Source: Phaseolus vulgaris (taxonomy: Eukaryota; Streptophyta; Magnoliopsida; Fabales; Fabaceae). From it: 64,000 bases of DNA. Below the pieces are notes generated by a model. That model searched no databases. It saw only the letters and a program-made list of their open reading frames with translations, and was not told the DNA's origin. Shown here one piece after another: positions 51,430 to 64,000 of the stretch; the stretch's first letter is position 1; each line of letters begins with the position of its first letter. Made by a program: the position numbers and the translations under genes. The stretch lies in the NCBI RefSeq assembly GCF_000499845.2, contig NC_023758.2:36306608-36370607 (forward strand), given 5' to 3'.

Positions 51430-52517
51430 TGTAATAATGCGTTCCTACATGGAGACTTGCATGAAGAAGTTTACATTCAACCTCCCCATGGTCTTCTTCT
51501 TCCTAACAACAATGCTTGTAAACTTCAGCGATCTCTCTATGGTCTTTGACAAATTGGAAGACAATGGTATGAAAAGCTGTCAAATTTCTTAATTTCACAA
51601 AATTACATTTTATCTTTATTTAATCATTCTTTATTCTCAAAACATCATGACACTAACATTGTTGTTATTCTTGTTTATGTGGATGACATTGGGCTTATTG
51701 TGAATGATCATGCTGAGATTCTTCATATATAACCAACATGTTGGATCAAACTTTCAAGATTAAGAATTTTGGAAACATCACCTACTTCTTAGGCCTTAAG
51801 ATAGCCCACAATAGTTAAGAATTCATCTCAGTCAACGAAAATACACTATAGATTTTCTTCATGAAACGGGTATGCAAGACTCCTTGCCTATGCCTACACA
51901 TATGACTCATTCTTTCCGTCTCTCTTCAACTGAAGGTATTCAACTTAATAAAGATGAAACCTCAGCATACCGCAGACTTATTGCACGATTAATCTACCTT
52001 ACAAACACTAGACCTAACATTGCCTTCAACGTTAACAATCTCAGTCAATTTGTCTCTACATCCACCAAGTTTCATCAACAAGCTGCTTTCAGATTATTAA
52101 GGTATCTTAAAAGCAACCCTAACTATGGTCTATTTATTTCTAGCAATAGTCTTATTCATTTAAAAGCTTATAGTGATTCAGATTGGACAACTTATCTTGA
52201 CTCTCGAAAATCTATAACTAGTTTTTCTATTTATTTTTTTTGTGAGTCTCTTATCTTCTAAAGTCCAAGAAGCAACAAACAATCTCGAAAAGTTTCCCTG
52301 AAGTAGAATGTAGAGCTCTAGCAGCAACTGCTTGTGAGCTTCAATGGTTAACTTACATTCTTCATTTCACCAGCTACTCTGTACTGTGATAATCAATCAG
52401 CAATTCAAATTTTCTCCAACCAGGTTTTTCACAAGAGAACCAAACACATTGAAATCGATTGCCATATTGTCAGAGAAAAACTTAATGTCGGTCTCCTCAA
52501 ATTGCTCCCTATCTCTT
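51430..52517 (+). mobile_element. Copia pol relic, left part
   Basis: Starts inside reverse transcriptase with [20 protein letters not shown] at about 51437. [10 protein letters not shown] follows, then VVILVYVDDIGLIVND at about 51663 with an intact YVDD. After that comes a 129-aa frame (51872-52261) with RRLIARLIYLTNTRPNIAFN and LRYLKSNPNYGLFIS. RNase H follows with EVECRALAATACELQW, then LYCDNQSAIQIFSNQVFHKR at about 52380. It breaks off at 52517 in ..LLKLLPIS, where a foreign 1.3-kb element begins. The continuation is at 53803. Stops and frameshifts are present. It is unrelated in sequence to the intron-8 copia. Confidence 0.85.
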
Positions 52518-53802
52518 TGATGACTTTTTACGGCAAGTGCATCATGTTTTCAGAAGTAATAATTTGTCCCTAATGACGAATATCGAACCCACAAGGAACA
52601 ATTGAATAATCAAATAAAAGATTCACTAAATATAAAACAGAATAATAAAAGTTTGTTGGGATTTGTTAAGATGACAATGATTAATAAGAAAACAAGTTAA
52701 AGAGTTTATTGTTTCAATTGGAAAAATAGGGATTGAGATTCATCTTTCTCACTCTTTTGTATTTTGATTAGCATGACAATATTGTGTTCTTTGATTGATA
52801 TTGATGTTCGTATAAAAATCATTTATATCGATTTTTTGCATATAAAATTAATAAGATGCTTCCTAAATATTGATTCTTCGCATTTTTATACAACACAACT
52901 TATCATTAAGATTAGACGTTGATAGCAATTAACATTTTAAATTTATTCCTAGCATTTAAATATTTTAAGCATTATCGTTTTGGTCAGAACCTTAAAAATA
53001 CTTTCCAGTTAAATCTAAGTTTTGAGATCATGGAAAACCAAGCATTACAAATAAAATAATAATACCAATCATCAATCAATAACAAAATATTATGTTTAGA
53101 TATCACTTCAATACATAAGAGTTTGAACTTATTACTCTCAATCCCAAAAGGTAGAATTAGCCACACATGATGGTTGTTACAAGCAGGGAGAGCAAGAAAA
53201 GAAGATTCCAGGGAGAGCAAGAAAAGAAGAAAAGCAGGGAGAGCATGATGTTTCTCCTTGGCGGTTGTCTCCTCTAAGGTTTCTAACCCCTTCTATTCTC
53301 TCAATTGGATTACAATTCACTCATTGGTGTTTTCCTCTCAATCCAGGGTTGTGCCTCAAGCCCCCTATTTAACCTTATTTGTTTGGGCTTAAGTGATTTA
53401 TCGCTTGGGCACTAATGGACTCACTTGGGCAAGTTTTACGTAAAAAGGCCCAACGTTACTGGAGCAATCTCACTCAAGCGAGAATGAGCTCGCTTGAGCG
53501 AGATCCATTGGTGGCATTTTGGCTTTTTGCAAATTTGGGGCAGCTTTGGTGATGTTTGTGCATTCCAACTTTTCATTTTTAGCTTTGAATATTCTCTTTT
53601 TTCTCAGTTATCTCCAGTCTTTCTTAGAATCCTAAAATTAACACAAATTTGATAATAAATCGTTTTTATTTAAATTAAAATCACAAATATGTAAAAGATA
53701 TAGTTTCATAAATTAAGTGTTATTTTATACTTATTTTAACAATTAATACTCATAAATGTCTATATTTTAATATGAAATATTACTAAAATTTCACACTTAT
53801 CA
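52518..53802 (+). mobile_element. TG...CA element of 1.3 kb nested in the copia relic (possible solo LTR)
   Basis: It starts TGATGACTTTTTACGG and ends CACACTTATCA. It interrupts the copia frame between LLKLLPIS and the QITEILTKILAPSI tail. The first 300 bases match 27035-27340. No protein domain is present. It contains GGGAGAGCAAGAAAAGAAG-type short repeats near 53190-53250 and a perfect inverted repeat CTCAAGCGAG/CTCGCTTGAG at 53473-53498. TG...CA ends and lack of coding suggest a solo LTR or a non-autonomous LTR element. A clean target duplication was not seen (CTCTT against CCTTT). Confidence 0.6.
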
Positions 53803-54060
53803 CCTTTCTACCATGCAAATCACAGAAATTCTAACTAAAATCCTCGCACCTAGTATCCTAGCTTCAAATCTTATTGTTGGGCCCAATTTACTTCACGTAA
53901 CCTTTTTCTTTTCTCTGCGCGTAATGTTCTTTTAACCCATTCCTCTTTGTTTTTGCTTTTATATATAACTTTGTAAACATTTTTCGATACAATAATAAAA
54001 TACATTTTCAGTATTTACTTTACTCTTTCTTTTTCTCTCTCCGTTCTCATTTTCCAAGGT
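53803..54060 (+). mobile_element. Copia relic, right part: pol end and 3' LTR start
   Basis: It resumes the copia polyprotein end (QITEILTKILAPSILAS). An LTR-like segment then starts at TGTTGGGCCCAATTT (53875). It contains TATATATAAC at about 53960 and AATAATAAAATAC at about 53990, as expected for an LTR promoter and polyadenylation region. The left LTR is missing. Confidence 0.65.
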
Positions 54061-55589
54061 TCTCCACGCTGTACTTTTTCTTTCTCTTTTCGCCATGGAT
54101 TACTTGTTTCTTCTTGATGCTTTTGCAATCAATTTTATTTGTTTTTTGAAATCACAATCGTATTACGAGGTTTTAAAAACAAATTCTCATTACTCCTCAA
54201 TTAGAAGACTTGTTTTGATAAATCTAATAGACCACATTAATAAAGATTCGAGATGAAAGCTAGTTTATAATTTTTTTTTATTGTTGAAAGATCACGTTCT
54301 CATTTTTCTTCCATCAAGAGTACTTTTATAATAAAAAAACATTTTATCTTCCTGGTGATAAGGAAATCATCCACAGTTGTTATACATATTTTATTAAATG
54401 ATTTTATCATTTAACTACTCCTTAAACCATCCCACTACTGTTTCTTAAATCATAACACTTGATAAGTGGAGGACCCAAAATTAATAATTTATTTGTTTTA
54501 TTAAAATTCATGTTAGGTAGCAAATTTGTTGAGGCTCTACATTTTCACAATTTACTTTAGTCAAATTACAACTAAATATATTAGAATTTTATTTTTTAAT
54601 ATTTTAAATTTATATATTAACCCATTGCTAAATAACATAGCTATACATCTATTTGATATATTGTGCTTTTGGTCTAGGTCTTATATAGACCACACCACTG
54701 ACCCCTATTAGTGTAGATCTCATTATATTATTTACAAATTAAAAACTGCTTACTATCCTAGAATTGTTTTAAATATTTTATATGTAAGCTATTGATTAAT
54801 GTTTATACAAAGAAAGAAATAAATACAGCTAGCAGTAACTAATAGTTACTCTTTTTATTCTTAGTCAAATATATACAATGTTAATAATAAAAAAAAAACA
54901 AGGGTATGAAAAGTTGTCCAATAGTTCCTGATTTTAAGTCAAATAAGTGTTTTTTCCATATCTAAGTCAAACAAGTATTTGTTCAAGTCTCACTAACTAG
55001 CCTTTTATGTTAAATAAGTGTTTTTTTTTCATAATTAAGTCAAACAAGTATTTGTTCAAGATTCACTAACAAGACACTTATGTTGACATATTTGAAATAA
55101 ATAGAAAAGTCTTAATTACTCAAATGTGTATAATATATTTCCATTATATTGACACCAGCTTAATTCATTTAGATTAATTCACTTGCCATCTAAATAAATT
55201 ATTATAATATAATATTTTATTTAAAAAAACAGTTATACAGTAATTATTTTTAGGGTTAGAATCTCAAAGAAACCTTATTTTTCCACAAATAAGATGTGAG
55301 AGAAGTTACTTCAGTATCATACCAAACTCAAGAGTCTCCAATGCTATTCCCAACACACTGCCATGATCACACACAAGAAAAAGAAACTAATGGCAAACAA
55401 CTTAGTTGTGAAGGCTCCATATTATTTTAGAAGATTCAAATAAAGAACAGAAATATATGTATGGAAATGTTTATTCTTTAGCAAATAATCCTTGAAAATA
55501 GATTTAACCATAGTTTTCATATTGATCTAGCATTCTAGCCATAATACATTGTCATACTCCTTTGATCTAGCTTATTATGCTACTGCCTT
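54061..55589. other. AT-rich spacer with a 71-bp tandem duplication
   Basis: No gene is seen. Copies of AAATAAGTGTTTTTT...AAGTCAAACAAGTATTTG lie at 54941-55000 and 55012-55073. The last 200 bases are probably the 3' UTR of the oxidase gene that reads towards them. Confidence 0.55.
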
Positions 55590-57839
<2,250 letters not shown>

Positions 57840-57840
<1 letters not shown>

Positions 57841-58115
57841 AAGTCCAATAGTGAAACGTTGGTGTGTGGAGTGTGAAGTCAAGAATAATTAGGTTAGACT
57901 GACTAAACACCATGTTTTAGTGAGTGATTTAATTATTGTGTTTCCTCTATAATCTCTATTTAAGAGATCTTTGTGTTTGTAATAAAATTATAACAAACAG
58001 AATAAAAACCTAATTAATTGCCGTGAACGTAGGTTGCATATTGACGACCGAATCACGTTAAATTCTGTGTTGTTTATTTTCTGCGGTTGATTCGTGATTG
58101 TGTTGGTTCCACACA
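57840..58115 (+). mobile_element. Copia-type LTR fragment (probable solo LTR)
   Basis: It contains CTCTATTTAAGAGATC followed by TTTGTAATAAAATTATAACA, then GCCGTGAACGTAGGTTGC and TTCTGCGGTTGATTCG, closing with GTTGGTTCCACACA. This order (TATA-like, polyadenylation-like, CCGTG.ACGTAGG end) is common in plant copia LTRs, from recall. No partner LTR or internal region is adjacent. Confidence 0.5.
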
Positions 58116-61100
58116 TATGTTTTTCCCATCATTCACCCCCAAATCATCTTGTATTATTCTAGCATAATTGTCCCAGAAAACTCAGACCTTGCATACCTCT
58201 CAGCCAGCACATGATAATAAAGCATAACCCAACTTAAATAACAGGTTTCTAACCAGATTTTTGACAGCAGAAACATATACAATTAAATTTTAAAAAACAA
58301 GACCACCAACACCAAACTTTGAATATACTCTACCCAGACTTTTGGCAGCAGTAATATGTACAATCAATTTTTAAGATCAAGACCACCAACACCAAACATT
58401 GAATATACAATCAGATATATTGCATCAAGCTTCTGTACCAAACAGGATTGTCACATATTAGCACTCAATAAAAAATTCACTTTAATATTTTAGCATGTTA
58501 TAATAGAGTAAATAAAATTTTTCATATTATATATATTACGAAGAGAGAAAAATGAAAAAAATAATATAAAATATGTTTAATAATTTTATGTCTCAAATTG
58601 AGAGGTTGGTTTTTGTTCAACCAAGTACATAGTGAAGGAAGCACCTCATATTAAAGTTAAGTGTTAGAAAAGTACAAGCTCTAAGTGTCAGATAATAACA
58701 AATTGTCTATTAGACGACGAATATGTTGGTCATAAGTCGTTCTCTTGGCAATGAGTATGTCAATTATAGGACACTCTTTGATATGTCTATTAAAATTAAC
58801 GTAAATGGTAATTTTGTTATTGAAATTTTGAGAAGTCGAGAAACAACTAAATATTTGGATTTCGAAACTCATTTTTTTTCTAGTATCCTACACCTCTGGC
58901 CCTTTTTCCAGTACTTATAACTATCTAATGAACATTAAGAAGGAGGATTCTCATCAGAGGAACCCTATAAATATGACATGTCTAAGTTTGAAAGAGAAAA
59001 TTATATTTTATCTTTATTACACAAATTTAAATTAGAGGAGAAAAAAAAGGATAACATTAGTTGTATAAAACCATATAGTAATTCTTAACAATTGGATTTA
59101 TACTTAATTCAACATTTCAAAACTATTTTTTTTAAGTGATAGTCAATGTGATATCTTCAACACACTACTTTACGCAAATGAACATATCGAGCTTGAGATT
59201 AAATATTTGTGGATGATCTAAGAAGAGTCTAATAATGTGTGACACAAATTAAATTATATCTAAGTAACCTTAAAAAATTGCTTGTAAAATTATTATGTTC
59301 GCACTCTATTTATATACCATAATTTAATTTTATCTCTATTAAGATATTCAACATGTATTTATATACCATAATTTGATTTGATCTCTATTAAGATATTCAA
59401 CATTATATTAGGATAAAATTAATATAAATTATTTTTCATTACCTTCTTTAAATAATCTAACATAAAATGTTTTTCTTTTGTAACTATAACTTCTCATATA
59501 TTAAACATAACCTTCAAAGAGTGTCATTCAATAAATGTTTTTCCTAATTCATCAATCCATAAGATAAATGATTAAATTCGTCTAAATGTTACACTCTCCA
59601 CTTTTCTTCCTCCCTTCGAAAAATGTATAATGATGAAAAAGTTCTTAAAGTCTCTAAATATATATATAAAAAAAAAATCTGCTCTATTTAGTTCTACCAT
59701 TAAAAGAAATTTTTTTAAGTTAACACTTCTACATACTTGACATGTTATCCATCAATGTGGTACGTATCTATTCACAAAATAGTTGAAGTTGCATATTTGG
59801 ATGACAAGTAAAAATAAAATAAAATAAAGTTATTTTTTACATTTTTCAAGAATTATGAGGTCACAACATATCATATTGAATTTAGTAACTGAATTTAATC
59901 ACTTCCTATCATTTTGATTATTGAAAGTGCTTTCGAAATTTCAATTAAGTCCAACATTACATATATATTATTAGCAAAATATCAACATTTTATTTTTCAT
60001 TTTTTTACCATCATTTCACATACTTTATGATCTATATTGACTTTCATAGTATCTGTCTTTATACCAAGTTTATCATTTCAGTTTTAAATACTCACAAGAT
60101 TAAATTTAAACTTTAAAATGATTTTAAATATCATAAAAACTTAAAATAGGTTCTAAAAGTTTTATACACATTAGTAATATATAAGTTAATAACTAGATTT
60201 ATATAGAATATTTGGTTTGAAATATTGTAGAATCTTATTCAGTGACAATATGACAGATACATATAATGCAAATTTTGAAATTACGTAAACAACATATACA
60301 ACTTTAATATTTAATATTATATTTTTTCTAATTCTAATTTTAGTTAAACAAAATATAATCATTTCGTAAGCACAACAAATAATATAATCTTATTCACCTT
60401 AATATATTTGTTAATAATAAAACCAATCACAAAGAGAATGTAAGTGTACTTCTATAAATAAAGTAGATCTATATAATGTTTGAAATTGATTGTATATAAC
60501 TACTGAGATGTCGGTGATTATATCGTACTCTTCAACATTATCTCCTTCCTGAATTCACTGGTGCTCGGTCGGGTAAGTACTTAGTATTTGAAGTGTATAT
60601 TAAAAACTGAATCAAAACGTACTTTATTTCTTTGTAGATGGTTTATTTATAATGTTTGATTATGGACCCTATGTTATAATGGACTAAATCTATCATATAT
60701 CAATGTTAACTTTTTTTTATAGAGGTTACTCAGATTTAGTGGAACGTATTTTTGATTCTCAGAAAGTTTTTACAACTATCTTAACTATTAAACTATAATG
60801 TGTATTTAACCGGTCGATCTATCACAAAGACCGGATATTCAAACATTAAAATAAAAAGTGTTGTAATGAATTTATTTAAATTCATAATTTTAATAAACAA
60901 AAATAAAGGCAAAAAAATATCTATAACTAGAAAAGAATATTTCAAGCGTGGATTTATTGGAATTCACAATTCTAAAAGAATATATAATAAAGGTGAAAAG
61001 CAAAAAAGGTGACCTGTAACTACCAAATAATTTAATTTAAGCATGCTATGAATGAAGCTGTCGGGAATCTCAAATCTGCTCTTTGCTCTCTTTCGCGAAT

Positions 61101-61770
61101 CATCCTTATCCTTCAACTGTATTATCTTCTTATGGCGTAGTTTTTTTCAGAGAAAAAAACATTTTATACTCATTTTCACGTAAATTTATTTTAAAATGTA
61201 AAAGTAATCAATGTTCAATTCCACATTTAATCATCAAATTATATGAGTCAATAATGTCTAAAAGGATTTAAGAGCTTTTCGATAAAAGAGAAGATACAAA
61301 AGGAAGCAAACTGGATAATGTTTGACAAAATGAAATTGATACTGTGTTTATTTAATTTATTGAAATAGTTATAGAAATATTGAAATTATTCAAGATATAT
61401 CTTTCTTCCCTTGCTAATAAAATTCATTAATCTGGAAAAAGTTCAAAAAATAATCAATGAGTGGCGGCACATCCTTAAATGGCGTCAGCGCGTAGTAGAC
61501 AGCATGTTTGGTGGTCAATAATTTATGTATGATAATCTATTGCACCTACTATTTTAAGATAAAAATCACCAACTTTATTAAAGTATTCCAAGATGCTGAA
61601 TGCCATATATATTAAAGTGGGAGAATATATTATTTTATTCCACACTATTAATTAAATAATATAATAAAGTTATGCAAACCATTTTTGTATATTTCTCATA
61701 CATATATTTGTGTGTAATTTATATAAAGTGTTTTCACTTTAATAAATTTTATTTATATTTTAGTAGTTTT
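58116..61770. other. AT-rich spacer with two short tandem duplications
   Basis: No gene is supported over 3.6 kb. Tandem duplication A has copies at 58253-58328 and 58333-58408, sharing AAGACCACCAACACCAAAC and GAATATAC. Tandem duplication B has copies at 59307-59354 and 59356-59403, sharing TATTTATATACCATAATTT, then ATCTCTATTAAGATATTCAA. The rest is low-complexity AT. Confidence 0.6.
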
Positions 61771-61892
61771 TAATAATTATTATTAATGCTAGTAATAGCA
61801 TTCTTTGCCATTTTGTTCGTCCCACGAGCCAAAGCTAACACCATATTTATTAGAGAGAAGTTAGAGAGAGAGGGAAAGGTAAGGTTGTCTCC

Positions 61893-63616
61893 ATGGCTGA
61901 TACTTCGTTTTTCTTCACTAATATTCCGCCTGGTCATGAAGAAAAGGAGCTTTGGAATATTTTCCAAAGATGGGGTAGAGTTCTGGATGTTTTCATACCC
62001 AAAAAACTTAATTATAGAAAACAACGCTTCGGGTTTGTGAGGTTCCAAGGGGTGAGAGATGTTTGCGAGTTAGAAAGAAGGTTGGATGCTATTTGGATTG
62101 GGTTATGGAAATTACGTGTGAACATAGCCAGATACCGTAAGAAAGAACAGCCAAAGGAAGCGCGTAATCAGAACCGGAGGGTGGAGGACTCTAAAAAAGT
62201 TTGGAGCCAGAAGGAGATGCACCGTTCATTCGCAGAAGTGGTTATGACTGGGAGTGTGAGTTTGCCTCAAGGAAAAAAGAGTGATGGTGAACAGAAGGAG
62301 CTCGAAGTTGCTATACCTTGTTTTAAGGTTGAGGTGGAGCCATCATTGTGGCTCGAGAGTTGTTTTATTGGGAGGTTCTCGGAACTGTCTAATTTTCAGG
62401 CAGTTAAGGAGAGTGTTGTGGTGGGTGGTTATGGTTTGTTAAATCTTAGCTATCTTGGGGAGAATTTTATGCTGCTGGCTGGTGATGGTAAGACTTCTGT
62501 CGCGAAGGTCATTGATGATAACAAAGAGTGGTTTGGGGATATCTTTGATTCTCTTGTCCCTTGGGATAATTCTTTCTCCATCTCTGGTAAAGTTGCTTGG
62601 ATTCGAATTAGGGGTTTATCATTAATGTTTTGGAATAGACAATGCTTTGAACTTATTGGGGCGTTAGTAGGAAAGTTTATTGAGGTGGATGAGGCAACAG
62701 AGGCACGAGAGATTCTTGAGTTTGCTAGATTACGGATCAAGATTCTAGCGGGCGTGAATGCAAATGTGGTAAAAAGTATAATATCAATGATTATCGGTGT
62801 CGGATCACCTTTGAAGAAGATATGTGTCATCGTTTTTCTCAGCTTGGTTGCAGTAAGTGCATGGAATGGGGGCAGCTGTCTGAAGGGAGTTCGGAGGCAC
62901 GCTATTTAGTCACTGATGATGAAGATGTGAATGAGTTCCTGTTTTCGTACATTGGAGGAGAAGGTGATGGAGTTAAGGGCAACTTAGTTTTATTTGACGG
63001 CGACACTGTTTTAGTTACGTCAACGACAACAGTGACGACGCCATTTGGGCACCTTCTGGGTGCGTCGCTGTGTGACGAGGTGGCAGCGGCGCCCGTTTAC
63101 AGAGACGAAGGGCTCGAGGTCACCGGCGGAAGAGGATTCGGTTACGACGAGTCTATGGGTGGTTCGCCGACGGTGGGTGGCTTGGCTGAAGCGGCGGACG
63201 GAGGAGATTTTGACGGCATTAATAGGAGTGTCGGGAAGGGGTCAGTAGGGGCGATTGAGATGGTGTTTTCGGCGGAGGCAGCAGGTGGAAAAAGACTTGG
63301 CAAGACATTTTCTAGAACCAGCCTTAAGAATATGAGAAAGAAAGTCGCTCCGTATTTGCTGGCGGGTAAAAGGTTAGAAACTGTTGTCTCTTCTATTTTT
63401 GACAATGATGTAAGGAACTGTAATAATCGTTATTGGCTGGAAAATAAGGAATCGGAAGCCCAAAAAATTTGGAACATGGGAAAAGATCTGGGATTTTCGT
63501 TTACTGGGAAGGAAGAAGTGGTAGTAAAAGATCTGCAAGCCTTGGAAGCTCGGGACAGAGATAACATGTTGCTCAAAAGGAAGGAGAGTGTAGTGTCTGA
63601 TGATGAAAATAATTAG
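61893..63616 (+). pseudogene. LINE ORF1 (RRM plus DUF4283-like), broken by one frameshift
   Basis: It starts at ATG 61893 with an RRM: DTSFFFTNIPPGHEEKELW (RNP2-like) and QRFGFVRFQG (RNP1-like). A linker and a DUF4283-like region follow (about WLESCFIGRFSELSNF through WIRIRGLSLMFWNRQC). At the A5 run 62770-62775 the homologous frame moves: upstream reads ..LAGVNANVV, and KYNINDYRCRITFEED continues one base out of frame. One A appears to be missing. The second half runs to the stop at 63616 and ends in a charged region. ORF1 proteins bind element RNA. No zinc knuckle was seen apart from a possible CSKC. Confidence 0.8.
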
Positions 63617-64000
63617 TTTGAATGTGAGGGGGTTAGGAGGAAGTAACAAAAGAAGATATCTAAAGGAGTTGATTTTCAAAGAACAGGTAGGAATGGTGTG
63701 TATTGAGGAGACTAAGTGTTCTAAGTTCGGAGAAGAGAATTGCTTCAATATGTGGGGTTCTAATAAAATAGACTAGATTGAAAATGGGGCTATGAATAAT
63801 GCAGGTGGGATTATTACTTTATGGAGAAGGAGTTGTTTCCAATTATTAAGTTCTGTTAATGGGAATAATTTCTCGATTATTGAAGGAGTATAGAAGGTTG
63901 GTGACGGAGTAAGAGTAACTATTGTGAATGTTTATAACTCAGGTTCTCTGAAGGAAAAGAAAGCGATTTGGGATGAGATTAATGCTCATAGAGCGTGTCA
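63603..64000 (+). pseudogene. LINE ORF2 start (endonuclease domain), partial and with stops
   Basis: The ATG at 63603 overlaps the end of ORF1 by 14 bases. It opens MKIISLNVRGLGGSNKRRYL, the standard start of the apurinic-type endonuclease of plant L1 elements, with VCIEETKCS carrying the catalytic Glu. Two in-frame TAG stops occur at 63774-63776 and 63891-63893, both at places where Trp is usual. Coding then continues to the window end. Confidence 0.85.

Larger units (their letters stand above)
61780..64000 (+). mobile_element. L1-type LINE, 5' part (3' end outside window)
   Basis: A GA-rich leader (TTAGAGAGAGAGGGAAAGG) precedes an RNA-binding ORF1 and the start of an endonuclease ORF2 in the order typical of plant L1 elements. 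The element runs off the window, so reverse transcriptase, poly-A tail and target duplication cannot be checked. Both ORFs have lesions. Confidence 0.85.

Noticed and set aside
52580..52610. Possible tRNA-like T-loop text (TATCGAACCCACAAGG)
   Set aside because: No acceptor stem or anticodon arm could be folded around it; it belongs to the TG...CA element.
61786..62040. 84-aa frame overlapping the LINE ORF1 start
   Set aside because: Out-of-frame shadow of the RRM-coding region.

Overview
This window is nuclear DNA from a flowering plant. It has spliced genes with GT-AG introns, AT-rich spacers and many retrotransposon copies. The protein-level look of the genes suggests a eudicot, probably a legume, but that is recall and not a search result. 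No CRISPR array, rRNA, convincing tRNA or bacterial-style operon was seen.

Region 1 (1-17,600) holds three genes. The first is the 3' part of HEN1, the small-RNA 2'-O-methyltransferase (+, 1-3259). Next is a 13-exon histidinol dehydrogenase gene for the last steps of histidine synthesis (+, 3983-12353). A decayed Ty1/copia element sits in its intron 8, and a MITE-like hairpin element in its intron 4. Convergent to it is an 8-exon PP2C-type protein phosphatase gene (-, 12857-17578). For both complete genes the exon phases add up without error.

Region 2 (17,600-30,420) starts with an AT-rich spacer and a 10-exon PIG-L gene (GlcNAc-PI de-N-acetylase, GPI-anchor synthesis; + strand). The PIG-L intron-2 donor reads TT instead of GT. 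Beyond it is a graveyard of elements: a copia tail, an LTR remnant, a hAT (DUF659-type) transposase relic, AT-rich low-complexity DNA and an (AT)32 tract.

Region 3 (30,421-40,084) is a nearly intact Ty3/gypsy element of the Tat type, on the minus strand. It has two 552-bp LTRs that differ at only about two sites, a CTTAG target duplication, a PBS and a PPT. Its gag-pol frame is broken by one stop codon. On the opposite strand it carries a two-exon accessory gene with its own TATA-like box. Between the converging accessory gene and pol lies a 43/44-bp tandem-repeat array. The element sits about 385 bp upstream of a beta-tubulin start codon.

Region 4 (40,085-57,206) holds three intact host genes: beta-tubulin (+), a fatty acid 2-hydroxylase without a cytochrome b5 domain (+), and an intronless berberine-bridge-enzyme-like oxidase with both FAD-linking residues (-). 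Between them are an En/Spm-type transposase relic with a nearby B3-like coding fragment, and a copia relic split by a 1.3-kb TG...CA element.

Region 5 (57,207-64,000) is AT-rich spacer with an LTR-like fragment and short tandem duplications. It ends in the 5' part of an L1-type LINE (+) with a one-base ORF1 frameshift and two stops in ORF2. The LINE runs off the window.

The host genes are unrelated housekeeping or metabolic genes and do not form a pathway. The best candidate for an unusual system is the Tat element's antisense accessory gene together with the repeat array it converges on.
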